Source: Hormiphora californensis (taxonomy: Eukaryota; Ctenophora; Tentaculata; Cydippida; Pleurobrachiidae). From it: a stretch of DNA of 64,000 nucleotides. Shown in pieces: positions 46,301 through 59,400 of the stretch (its first letter is position 1; each line of letters starts with the position of its first letter). The stretch spans positions 62,001 to 126,000 of the forward strand of contig CM035354.1 in NCBI GenBank assembly GCA_020137815.1, read 5' to 3'. The notes beneath the pieces are model-generated. The model was not told the DNA's origin and made no database searches. It saw only the letters and a list, made by a program, of their open reading frames with translations. Both the position numbers and the translations under genes were made by a program.

Positions 46301-48164
46301 TTTATAGAGCCCACCCATTGTCCATTGTCTTGCTTGTTCTGATTAATGATCTCTCAGATTATCATCAGATGGGGGGGGGGGGTGAGAGTCTGCCTTACTG
46401 GAAAATCTATTGTAAATCTAGGCAATTTAGTTGGGCAATGATCCGTAGAGAAGGACCGGATTGTGGCTCTCACTTCCCTAGTTTTGAATTTGTGCCACTG
46501 AGGTAGCTTCTTATCTATGGTTGTTCCTTGTTGAGTAAGGGGTCCCACTCTCAACAAAGTTATTCCCTTAACAAGTTGTTCGGGCGGTAGCCCCTTGATT
46601 TCAGCATCTTTTGAATATAAGGCCTTCCGCAGTACAGACCTACCCCACAGTTTTCTTGCTGAATTTATTCTGAGAGATTTGTAGAGAGTTTTGTGAATTT
46701 AAAGATACGATCTGCTGAACTAAAATATAGAGTCTATGAGAAGGAGAAAAAGAAAGGGACAGAAATATCTCGCTAGATCCCCCCTATTATTATACAGAGG
46801 TCTATAACAAAGGGTGACAATAGGCAACTCTTGTTCCATTGTACTGTCCCCCTGATGACGTGTGGCATCCTGTGAGAAATGAGCCACAAACAATGGGACC
46901 GAGCTGCTATCCTGTATAGCTGAAGTGCCTTGTTGTCGTAATTAAGTTCTCTTGATTAGTGTCTTAGTCTTAGTTGTCTTCCCTCCCCGCGGGTAATACC
47001 CGCCTTCTATTATAATCAAATTGTAATATTATAATGGGGGGTTCAATATTGTAATCTATTGTAGTCTAGGATGCTGATTCTTAAGGAGAAGGACGAATAA
47101 TTATCATTCTAGGATTATTCTAGATCGCCCAGTAATATTCACAACCTAGTTGTTTGTAGTAGTTGTACTTGTTGTCACATGAACTTTTTGCTGCGTGTTA
47201 TGCACCGTGCGCGTCTCCTTACTGTATTTTGCGTTACCGTATTTTGACTGCAAGCAGCACTGTAATATTCACAACCTAGTTGTTGGTGTTTGTTGTACTT
47301 GTTGTCTCTTGCAAAACTAAAGGCTTTGTAGCCAGGTGCAGTTATAATCTCCCTCTCAGTTCTAAAAAAGAGTGAGGTATTTGTATTTTTTATGTGTGTT
47401 TGCAGTAGTGAACACCGGGCAGACATGTACTGTGAAACTGAATCATACCTAGTGTATTTCAGTGCATTCTCCAAATCCATTGATAAAATAATTCAAGGCA
47501 TCTGACATGATACTGCACCTACCGGATTGCACCTGATCGTGTATTATGATGAGGTAATCAATGTAGTGACTGCACCTGCCTAGGCTACTCGACCGTGTAA
47601 TAGTGTGCCCTAATACTTAGTAGTGTGCCCTAATTATAATTTAGGGACCATGTAAAACTTAGAAGTGTGTACCCTAACTATAATTTAGGTATCACCGTGT
47701 GTAAAGTGACAGCAGGCTGTCTATCTTCATAAATAAAATCATCCCATGGCCTCGTTTGTTATATTCTAACCCTCCTTTACATTTGTAACACAGTCTAGCT
47801 AGGCAAGGCCTCGTATATAATAATGATTCATGGGGTCTTGAGTAGTGAGGCTTTGAGTAGTGAGTACTGATATTAGTACAGGTTGAGCTATAGGGGTGGT
47901 CCGACCTATAGGCAGTAGGCATGGCGACTCATTACTAAATCTATAGTGTATATTACTCCTATAATATTCTACTCAGACTGTCCTTTCCGTACTGGGCCGA
48001 GCAGCGTGCTAGATGTTACAGTCAGTGCCTGACAATTCTTGGTTTGTCAGTTTCCTGTATCTCCCATTTTTAGTTGCTCCTCAACAGGATGTGCTTAACC
48101 CTGAGAGGTGCCTATTTGTTTTGAGTACTACAACAAACAGCCAATAAATTCCTGCTCCAGAATA
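43333..48164. other. 4.8-kb intergenic region, no gene found
   Basis: Contains the 12-bp-arm hairpin CAGGCCCCTTAT/ATAAGGGGCCTG (44191-44222), a CpG-rich patch (44680-44880), a (TC)n run (45221-45242), a degraded MITE (45480-45600), and a ~45-bp direct repeat (TAATATTCACAACCTAGTTG...) at 47131-47175 and 47259-47305. No spliced coding pattern was recognised. The ankyrin gene's promoter should lie just above 43332. Confidence 0.5.
45480..45600. mobile_element. Diverged relative of the 53.3-kb MITE
   Basis: Shares CCCCGATA(T/A)AGGAAATTAAC and CTCGATTTACCGGACAA with the interior of the intact element at 53319-53490, but lacks clear termini. Confidence 0.5.
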
Positions 48165-49445
48165 ATGAATATACCCTCCACAGCTTTGTTGACTAGCCCC
48201 CCCTTCACCCCTTACTCAACACCTCTCCACAGCAATACAATGAATCTGTCGGGATGGAGTGAGGATGTATGTGAGGTCCAGTTCACTGACTCCACAGACC
48301 ACTTTGACCCCTCACCTCTTGTAAGGGTTGTCCTCACATTCTACACCTCCCTTCTATCCATACTGGGCGTACTGGGCAATGGACTTGTATTCTACGCTTC
48401 ATTCAATGCTAACCACTTTGATATCGACAAGGTTTGGGAAATTTTAGCTTATTTTGGTGACATCCAATTAACACCCAATTATACTTCTCTCAACAACTGT
48501 GTTTTAACCTGTCTCTCCCTAGTAACCTCCTAGTAACCAGGTAACTCTCTCTCCCTAGTAACCAGTAACTCTCTCTCCCTAGTAACCTCCTAGTAACCAG
48601 TAACTCTCCCTAGTAACCAGTAACTCTCTCTCTCCCTAGTAACCTCCTAGTAACCAGGTAACTCTCTCTCCCCAGGTGACCCTGGTAATGATAAGACAAT
48701 TAGCGGCTGCGGATTTCCTCTATACCACCACCACTACATTCACAATGGCTATATCCCACTTCTCCCAGGGGTGGGTGCTAGGACCCCACCTCTGTTTTGT
48801 ATTATCCCACCTCAGGTGGGTGGCTGGTACTGCTGGCCACCTTCTAATTCTCCTCATCTCATTCCACCGAACCTGGACTATATTCTTTGCTATCACTAGG
48901 CGGATCATGTTACGACACATTTGGGTAGCGTCCCTACTAACCTGGGTGGTATCCCCTGTACCCACTATCTGTGCCATCTACTCAGATGCAGGATCATGTT
49001 TTGATTGGACCACTATGACGTGTGAGTCTACATTCTATGATATGGTGGAACTAGCCCCTCTCCTCAGGTTCCTGTCCATCACCTTCCTATTCATTCCTGT
49101 GATCCTAGGTTGTGTTGTTGAACTGTATCATGTTGGTTATATCCCAGAAGAATCTAGCAGGACATGAGGTCAACCTGAGGGCCCTCAAGACAGTATTCTG
49201 CATTTGTGGTTTGTTCATCCTCTCCATCCTCCCCTACAACATCGCAATCTTCATGAGATCCCAATCAGTTAGTCAGGGTAATGGTGGTAAAATATCCATG
49301 GGATACTCATCTCTTCTACCACTATGCGTATATTCTGAACTCGGCAGGGAACCCCATTCTGTACACTAACACTAATAGAAAGTTTAGAGGGCTGGTTACT
49401 GAAGTGTCTAGGGGTGAGATGGGTGTGTTGGAGGGGGTCACGTGA
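48165..49445 (+). pseudogene. Rhodopsin-class seven-helix receptor, frame broken twice
   Basis: Exons 48165-48431 and 48676-49445 (intron phase 0). The N-terminus has potential N-glycosylation at NLS. TM1 contains GVLGNGLVF; TM2 LAAADFLY; TM3 a cysteine then LLILLISFHRTW (FHR in place of DRY); TM4 TWVVSPVPTI; TM5 FLFIPVILG; TM6 CGLFILSILPYNI; TM7 YILNSAGNPILY (NPxxY). The reading frame steps by one base within TM5 (about 49095-49115) and again before TM7 (about 49270-49285). It is either a young pseudogene or carries assembly indels. Ligand unknown. AATAAA at 49482-49487. Confidence 0.8.
48532..48672. repeat. CCTAGTAACCAGTAACTCTCTC array in the receptor intron
   Basis: Five or six degenerate units run up to the acceptor CCCAG at 48671-48675 and supply its pyrimidine tract. 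The exon is not included in the unit. Confidence 0.75.
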
Positions 49446-50486
49446 TAACCAAATAAGGGCAGTGAGCAACTCTAATAGCAACAATAAAAGGTTTATAGCT
49501 ACTTCAGATGTGATTATGACATCTACTGCTGCTGAACCTGATCCTGCACCCTCCCCAATTGATATAATAGCTGGGCATCTTTCCCCTTTTCTACCAAGAA
49601 CAAATGGATCGAGGAGATGTGATCAAACCTCCAATTAATAACCTTGATTGTGTACTATTAAACTGCTGTGTAGATGAATGCATGGTTAATTTGAAGTTGT
49701 TTCATGGCTGCTAAAATCCCGTGATTGATTGATTAAATGAACAACAAATAAGCCCTATTACACCTCGCAAGATTTATTAGTCCTATAGCCTATCCTCCCT
49801 CTCTAACTTCCCAATTTTCAGTGAAAAGGCTACCGAACATCACCAACCGACAAAACAATACAAGGATTCCTTGAAGGAGGGGGAGTATAATGCAAATGGG
49901 GTTATAAAGGGGGTATAACTAGACCCCAACTAGACAGTCACCTGAAATATCAGTGTGCGGTAACAGCTGACCAGATTCCAGAATCGTGCTCAACTCTCTT
50001 TCTCTTCCGTGTAGAACAAAGTGAGGAACCCAGGAATATCAACATCAGGAACAGTTCATAATATCGACCAGCTATATCCAGTGGATCTACCCGTCATCTG
50101 GAGGTCAGGGCATCACGATGAGCTATCAAAATGTGTTCATATTCCTTCCTTTTACACATGTGTTGGACCATATTTTGCTTGAAAGGATTGAGAAGTGTGT
50201 TAGGGGAATTGTAATGTATTTGTAAATATCGAATAGTCACAGTAATAGAACATTGAATTAATATTTATCAGATTTGTAGTTACAAATGGTGTACATATAA
50301 TACTGATTACATTGCTGTGTAAAATCATTACAAAATAATTACATGTTATGAAAAACTCACAAGAGAGGAAACACGCTAACAAACACAGTCCCCAATATAA
50401 TGTCTTCCTGTCCCGTAATGAAGTAGCCCCGAACCCAATCCCCGTTATCTCAAGCTCCAGATTATGTCAGTTTATCATTTCAGATC
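49446..50486. other. Intergenic, nothing recognised
   Basis: Lies between the 3' ends of the convergent receptor and myosin genes, so it should hold both 3' UTRs. AT-rich, with no exon pattern or repeat. Confidence 0.5.
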
Positions 50487-53400
50487 TCACATTTCCTCTA
50501 CGTAGTTATAAGGGAAGAGGCCCTTCTTGCCTCTCAGTTCCCCTGTCCACCAACCCGAATCCTCCTTCTTCAGCAAGTTAATAACATCACCAGTCACCAG
50601 CGTCAGCTCCTCAGCGTCACCTGCCTGGTAGTCATATATCGCCCTGACTTGGGGGTATTTCTTGGAGGGGGGAGGGGGTGGTGGGGGTGCTGACCTCTTC
50701 ATGCTCATATTGGGAGAGGGGACCCTCATGAAACTCTGATTAGTACCCTCCCCTGTGGTCAAGTTCCTGGCACTCTTCTTTGCACCCATGGAGTGCATGC
50801 TAGGTCGTGTCATGTGACTGTTAGATCGGCCCATGCTCTGACGGGTTGAGGCAGCAGTAGGGTTCTGATAGGCCCGGGATTGGGCTGTTCGGGCAGGTTT
50901 CTTGGCAGCAAATGTACCTTGTCTCCTGGAGACATCGCCAGGTCTCGTGTCTCGTGGGAGACCGTTACCAATGGCAACCGTCAGAGTCTTACCCTTTGGA
51001 GTGAGGATGGGGAAGTCGGAGGACCCTGACACAAAGTTGATGATCCGTTCATCTCCCATTAGAGATCCAATCCAGGCCTTCATCTTGTTGTCATCCTTCT
51101 TGGCTGTATAGGTTATTGTATCAGAGAAGTTGATGTTGAGGTTGCGGTTAGTCTGGGCCAGGAACCGGTCAGTTATAACGGTGAGGAACTCTGTTTTAAA
51201 CACTGTTTCAATGATGCTAGGGAACGCCTCCTTGACTCTAATCACCATAAAGTCATCTTGTCTAGTTGACAGATCAATCGACTCAATGGATCCCATAGTT
51301 ATCTTTCTCATCACTTTCTCGACTACCTGCCCTGCCTGGGGACCCTTCCTGATCCTCTCTCGTCCTATCAGATACAGGTTCTGGGCAGACAGCAGCATAT
51401 CCCTCTTCTGCACCTTGTATTTCCTGTCGTACTTGTTAACACAACACGCAAACTCGATGTGCTCTCTCTTTCCCACCAGGGCTCTGAGTCCAGCGTTCTG
51501 TCCGAACCCAATGTAGTCCCCTACAAAGCACCTCCTGATACTGCCGTGCCTTCTCATCTTCTTATTGAACAGGATATCAGTTGCTTTCTCTCTTATCTCT
51601 GCCATCTCTCTCCTCCTAACATACCTCCTCCAGGCAGTCTGAATGGTCCTGGCATACCCATCAAACTTCCTCTCCCTAGTCTCCTCCAACAAGAACAGGC
51701 TCTCTGGAGCCTTGATGAAGATCTTTGTGGTGCCCATCTGCCATTGGGAGGGTTCCATGGCAACTGAGTCCATAATGATCTTAATCCCCCTCGCTGGATC
51801 TCCTGACCACCTTGGCCAGGTCTCCTTTGTACAGATCGCATACCTCTGTAGGAACTTGGTGAAGGGCCGACGGTAGGCAAATCCAGCTCTCCGGACCCTG
51901 ATGTTCTCTTTCAGACCGAGGTACTCAACTTGATGTTTCCCTCTCAACTCCTCCCAGTCTCGGGGCAGTTTTGTCTCATTCGGCTTGATGCACCTATGTA
52001 AGAGGGGAGAACTGTCAGAACATTGGCATGTCGGGGGAAGATGGTGATCGAAATAGAATTCTGTTTTAGAAATATCTTCTCTCACAACACCCCAGTATTA
52101 CCAAACCCTCACAGAGCGTTGTGAGCCAGACAATACTGTAACCATATTACCTGATGTAGTGTGGAGTGCACAACATGAGCCTGTTATTACCTGATGTAGT
52201 GTGGAGTGCACAGCATGAGTCGGTTCACAAGGTCATTAGCTTGTGTTCTAATCTTGAACCCAGCGGTACTGGGTTTACCTCTCTTCTCCTTGAGGGCCGC
52301 CTAGATAACAGAATAACATGTCATTAGTAGAGGAGGACGGGGGTCATTAGAACATGACGTTAGATATAACACAACCCACGCACACTTTAAACCCCATACT
52401 GCCCAGTAAACAACTCCTAGTCTAGGTAGCTACCCTATGATAGGCCATACTGCCCAATTAACTACTGCCTCCCCCCCCCCCCATTCTGCCCCCAACTTCA
52501 TCTACTGTAGATTCTACTCACCAGGTTTTCAGGAAAGAGTGACCGGATGAAAGTGTTGGAAGTAGTCTGCATCATCTCTAGCACATCATTGGAGAGAATG
52601 TCCTTGTTCCTCTCACAGAATCCATCAACTGTATATTCTACCTGTAATGATTGGATAATATATACTGAGATACTGAGATATACTGAGATTCTACCTATCG
52701 GATAATGTGGATATAATTCAAATAGATCAGGTTTCATCCTGCACTGTTTCGACCTCACATCCCATCTGACATTTCTTTCCTTACTCAACAACCCATCTCT
52801 TTCCTTACTCAACAACCCATCTCTTTCCTTACTCAACAACCTCTCTCACCCTTCCTTACTCAACAACCTCTCTCACCCTTCCTTACTCAACAACCTCTCT
52901 CACCCTTCCTTACTCAACAACCTCTCTCACCCTTCTTACTCGGCATGCTCTAACTCTTTTTCTCACACGCCTTAGCACATTTTGATTTTGTACAAGTGTG
53001 CCGCACCCAATTAGTGCAAACAGCTAACTACAAACTACTAAGTGATATTTCTGTGTATTTCTAGTGTGAGGCATGTTTTTTAACTGTGCAATGAGGCTAA
53101 CTTTTGAGCAATATTAGAGACACATGCATCTTAAATTATCTAGGATGCACGATTAAATGTTGTAAAATTACTTCCTCTCTGCCTAATGTTTGTTGTTGGT
53201 AAACTTACCTTTCCTGCATAATGCACGATGATGAATCCTTTACTGTAGTTTTGGTAGTGTTGGTTGCTGCTAACGGCACCGTATAGTTTCTGGGGGGAGG
53301 GGGGGGGGAATTGTTATACAGTCGGACCCCGATCTAGGGGCCCCAGATTTAGAGGCACCCCGATTTAGGGACAGGATGTTTTTCCCCCGATATAGGAAAT

Positions 53401-56400
53401 TAACCTTATTTGACCCCGATTTAGTGGACACCCCGATTTAGTGGACAAGAGCCTTTCCCCCGAGGGTGTCCCTAAATCGGGGTCCGACTGTAGTTTCTAG
53501 GGGAATCATCATATGAGCTATATCATTATCACAATCAGTGGGCCGCGGTAAAAACACTGTCTTTATGTCACGGTGACATGTGTCTTGACTGCCACCCCTA
53601 GTATTATACTAGCTTGGGCTGTGGGAAATCGAAATATATCATGCCATTTTTCACTGCCATTTTTCACTGTATTCTAGTACATACTTCCTCTTCCTCTTTT
53701 TAGTTACTACCAACTACTGTACATAGTTTGCTAGTAACTACTACTAGTATACTACTAGTTACTTCCCCAGCTCTTTATACCTCTACAAATTTCCCATCCG
53801 CTCCTTCGCTCACTGCATGCATTGTGGCACACACGTCATCCAAAATACACATCACCCCAGGCGGTTTCTGCGGAGAGATATAATTATAAAGGGACTAAAA
53901 GGTAATTATAAAGGGACTAAAATATAATTATAAAGGGCCTAAAATAATATAATGGGGGCACCACCACAGCTAATTATACATGCGTCCTCTAGTAGCCCCC
54001 GGTAATTTGAATATTTTTAGCATGCCCTGACATGTCCCAATTACACGGAGGTGAAGGAGTTGTAACAAAGGAACTTCCCACGTATTATAGCAGCCTGTCT
54101 GCAACTAATGTCAGAATTGTTAGGAGAAGATACCATAAAATAAGCAGCATGGGGCTGAGCTTAATTCGCAAATAATTCAGTGTTTTGCTGCCTGCAGTTT
54201 TGCTTTGCGCTCTCTGCTTCCACAGTTGTGTAGCAGTTTGAGAGAGGGAGTCAGGGAGAGAGAGAGAAACTTATGGAAAAGAAATATGGGGGAAGCTGAT
54301 CTGATGATAACAATTTTATCTGAATCACCTCCTTTCATTGAATCAGCGTGATTTCCTTTCTTACAGCTTATATACTCTGCTTTGGGTAAGCAGTAAATAC
54401 TCGCACACTTCTTCGCATTAGTGCGAGTATTTACCGCTTACCTTGCCTTGTTCGACCCTCGGCAATATATCGTCCCTTTCCCCGCTATTAATCTACCTCG
54501 AAGACTTTGTTTACTTAGCTGTTAGCAACTAGGACTAGGATGAGCAAGGAGCTAGTAAATGTACTATAAATCCTTCCATTTGCTTCACTCTCTGTCTCTC
54601 CAGGATGATTTCATTACCATGGTTAATGATGTTGTTTGGCATTGTTGGAGGGGAGCTGGTGGATTTGAGTCACGTTGTGAGTGAAGACAGTCTTAATTGG
54701 CCAATTACTGGGTATCAACGTCTCAATATATCAACCCTTGCAACACGTTAGTAGTGACTGAAGCCATAGAGCTCAATTTATGGTCACTTTACTGATCATA
54801 CCTTCACTAATCGTGTACCAGTATAATTGAGGTAAATTAATACCCTTTCCCTATGATTTCCTGTGATTCCCTACGATTCCCTCTACCTATGATTCCTCTC
54901 CCTAGTCGATGAAGGCGGGTATTTTTACATTTCCAAAGACATCACAATGACTGAACACCTTGGTACACACATGGACGCTCCATATCATTTTGGAAAGTTC
55001 AACTGGGACCTCAGTAAAATACCTCTAGATAAACTTGTAGCTCCGGTAAGTAGTGGGGGCACCTACTGTGTATCCAGCATCCCCTAATCCCCCACACCAA
55101 TCGATTGTGAACCCGGTGCTGGGTTGACAAATACTATCCGCTATATAGATTATTTTGTCCCTGATATATATTCACATTGCACCTCTGAACAGGTGGTGAA
55201 GCTGAATGTGAGGTCAAAGTGTGAGGACAATAGAGATTACACAGTCAGTGTTGAGGACCTTCGTGATTGGGAGAGTCAGCACGGTACAGTTCCCAGTGGA
55301 GCTGTTATCTTGGCAGAGACAGGATGGAGTGAGAAGTACACAGACATGGCTGATTACTATGGTAAGAGGCTAGGAGTTGTTTAGTTGGTCTATGAGTTGA
55401 GTTGTTGAGGTTGTTGTTGTTGTTGTCCAATTCATTCCAATACTCTCCAATAGGTCCTTCTAGTATTTCAGTGCCCGTCAATTCCTCACTCCCCTTTTCA
55501 ACGATAATGGCATTTTAGTAGAATAAAATATTCGGATTTATAACAATTTCCCTCCTCAGGCTCCTCCCTGGACGTTAAAGATCCTGAATTGAACTATACA
55601 CAGTGGGCTTCAGAGATCTCCTTCCCTGGTATATCAGCTGAACTAGCCGAGGAGTTGATCAACAACTACGATATCAGTGGTAGGGAAGAGAGGAGTAGTA
55701 GCTACACCGTTCTGTATTTTGTGTTGCTGTGTTTCCTAATCGTTGTGAAATTAATTAAATGACCTATAGGTGTTGGTGTTGATACGGCTTCGATTGACGC
55801 TGGTAAGGCAGGTGCATTTCCCGTTCATTTTACTCTACAAATGCAGAACAAGTATGGGCTGGAGAACTTGTGTTGTCTAGACAAGGTCCCCGCTGCAGGT
55901 ATTATTACATAACTCATTGTGTGTGTAGCGATCCAACTCAGTATAGACTGACAACTAAATTAACTATTCTCAATCAGGGGCAACACTGATGGCATTCCCG
56001 CCAAAAATCGAAGGAGGAAGTGGGTTGACAATTCGTCCCGTGGTTGATACAGATTCTCGATACGTCTATCTACTAAACTCTGATTCTAGAACAGCTGCGT
56101 TCTCAAGTTTTGTGATCACTCTACTTCTCTTGTTAGTGTGAATTGTGCCTAAAAAGACTTGCTAGTTTGAATTGAGTTGTAACCATAATAAGAGGACCAC
56201 TACTACTATAACTATTACAACTAGTACTCCGAGTGCCACGGTAGAAGTTATGGACTGTGTGGGATCAGAGACAGATTACCAGATATGTTTTTAATAAATA
56301 AACATGTTATGTTATTGATTTTGTTAGCTGTTAACTTTGTACCCATGTTATATATTCTTGATATAAAACTGCTTCATTAATCCGAGGGGTCAGAATTTGT

Positions 56401-59400
56401 GTCCTTACCTCACCCTCACCCTCGCCATACTACACTATGAATTGTCAAGTATCTGATGGCGTAGCCTGCTATTCCAATTCGTTTTAGGTGATCTATCCGT
56501 CTCCAGACAAGTGCTGCAGCGCTTTTCCGTTCTCAAAAGACAGAAGATAAGAGGTGACTGGTGAGACTGAGAGGTGACTGGTGAGACTGAGAGAGGTTGC
56601 AGGATGAAACTCCAGCTGGTACCACAGGGAGTGTTGCGCGCCGCGCACACCGAGTGTTGTAGTGAGCAGGTGCGGGTTCTTTCAATACAAGAAACATCCC
56701 GCGCCCTCCGTCTATCTGACAACACTTTCTGGTTCCTAGACCACCACTTAGTAAATAGGTAGAGGGGCGAAACAGACAAACAGACCCAACAAACGGATGT
56801 AGAATCAAGCCATCCAACTAACCTTCGACTCGATAAGGTCGCATACACATTTGTTGTTGAAATAATCAATAGGTTTCCAAGCGATCCCCTCTTCTACGTA
56901 TTCGTCCTGAAATTAGAAAATTATAAACCAACAAAGTGAGTGCACATATGTCACATAATGTATGCATGATAAGATAATGGGCGACATAAAATGAAGGAAA
57001 GAAATCATAGAAAGAGTTGTTGATATAACATATGAAAATAGAAGTCTGACACACGAAGTAAGTTGATACAGGCGTCATGACTCATGCCCCCTCTCTGATT
57101 AATCTCTCATCACTACCAACAGGTAAGACACCCCTCCCCTCGATATGTTACTCACCCCTACCCCCTGATCTACCACCAAAGAGAGCGTGTGAGCCACAAA
57201 ACCCATCCCTTTGTTATGTTCTAACCCTCCCAGGCGGGGCACGCAAAACAGGGTCTAGCTAGGCAACCACCCCTAACCCCGGGGAACAACAATATAATAA
57301 ATCACCTGTTCTGCTTTGAGAGTTAGCTCAATGAAAATCTGCTGCAGTTTCTCATTAACAAAGTTAATACAGAACTGCTCAAATCCGTTCACTTCAAATA
57401 TCTCAAAACCGTAGATATCCAACACGCCAATACAGAAGTCACTTTTAGCTTTTGCAAAGGCTTTGTTTATCGACTGAAAAGTTATAGGTTATTCTCCAGA
57501 TTTCCCGAGAAATAAGCTGTGATTTGATCATCTCTCACCAAGACAACCGGTGTGAGCCACAAAACCCTACTTACGTCTACAAGGTAGTCAAAGAGTCGGG
57601 AGTAGAGGGCCTTAGCGAGTGCGTCTCGTGTTGAAGTAGCCTGCTCTGGGTTCAGTGTTACATCAGTCACCTCTACCTTCCCTCCCCATCTGCTCTCCAT
57701 TACTCGATTAGTGAGAGCACGACATAGTGCACCCTCGTCCACTCCAAGCAGGTAGGCAGGGTAGGCCAGAACTGGGTGGGAAGACACATGTTAAGGGGGG
57801 AGGGGGAGGGGTGGAGGGGGGGTGGAGGGAGAGTTAGTGAGAGCACGACATAGTGCACCCTCGTCCACACCAAGCAGGTAGGCAGGGTAGGCCAGAACTG
57901 GGTGGGAAGACACATGTTAAGGGGGGAGGGGGAGGGGTGGGGAGGGTGGAGGGGAGGGGGAGTTAGTGAGAGCACGACATAGTGCACCCTCGTCCACTCC
58001 AAGCAGGTAGGCTGGGTAGGCCAGAACTGGGTGGGAAGACACATGTTAAGGTGGGAGGGGGGGGAGGGAGGAGGGGTGGAGGGGAGGGGAGGGGGTGGAG
58101 GGGGAGTTAGTGAGAGCACGACATAGTGCACCCTCGTCCACACCAAGCAGGTAGGCTGGGTAGGCCAGAACTGCAGTGGGAAGGAACATGTTAAAGGGGA
58201 GGTGGAGGTGGAGGGGAGGGGTAGAGGGGAGGGGAGGGGGTGGAGGGGGAGTTAGTGAGAGCACGACATAGTGCACCCTCGTCCACACCAAGCAGGTAGG
58301 CAGGGTAGGCCAGAACTGGGTGGGAAGACACATGTTAAGGGGGGAGGGGGAGGGGTGGAGGGGAGGGGGGGGGGAGGTGGAGGGGGAGTTAGTGAGAGCA
58401 CGACATAGTGCACCCTCGTCCACACCTAGCAGGTAGGCTGGGTAGGCCAGAACTGGGTGGGAAGACACATGTTAAGGGGGGGGGGGGGGAGGGGGTGGTA
58501 GAGGGGTGGTGGAGGGGGAGTTAGTGAGAGCACGACATAGTGCACCCTCGTCCACTCCAAGCAGGTAGGCTGGGTAGGCCAGAACTGGGTGGGAAGACAC
58601 ATGTTAAGGGGGGAGGGGGAGGGGGAGGGGAGGGGGGGGGGGAGGTGGAGGGGGAGTTAGTGAGAGCACGACATAGTGCACCCTCGTCCACTCCAAGCAG
58701 GGTGTGCGGACTCTAGTGCTACACTCTAAGTCTACAGTGGACTCTATATCTAAATTTAGATTTAGATAAAGAGTCCAAATAAGTCTAAACTCTAGGAGGA
58801 CTCTTTATCTAAAAAGTCTACACAGGGCGGACTCTTTATCTAAAAAGTCTAAACAAAGTGGACTCTATATGATGCATAAACTCTGGCCGGGGAGCTAGGT
58901 AGAAGCTAGCTGGGAGAAGGTAGCTGTAGTTTATCCGCCAGTGGCGGATAAACTGGTTTAAATCACGACGACGATCCTGAGGCGTAGCCGAGGGAGAGGC
59001 GGAGGGGTTTAAACCAATAACGTGCCATTGGTCAGAGTTTATGGGTTATATACCCTGCTTTAGTTGTTTGTTTCAAGTATTACACACTAACAAGAGAGAG
59101 AACACTAATCAAAACACACAAAGAGAACTGAGAAACAGTCAAAAACATCTCTCAATTGAGTGTATATTGTTTGGTAACAGTTACTAAGGAGAGAGAGAAA
59201 GAAATAACAAGATATGGGGCATGCCAGACATAACACAGAGGAATTGAGATAGTGAAACAAAAGGGGAGATAAAGAGAGAGAAATTGACGGAATGTGTTGT
59301 TTCTTTCTCTCCAATGCAGTGTGTAACTCTTGCAAACAGTGTTCCCTCTGTATTTCAGTAAGAACTGATCATTTACACACACTTTGAATGTAACATAGGA

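Noticed and set aside
43333-48164. Several 60-100 codon open frames
   Set aside because: No splice continuity, no recognisable motifs, and lengths expected by chance.
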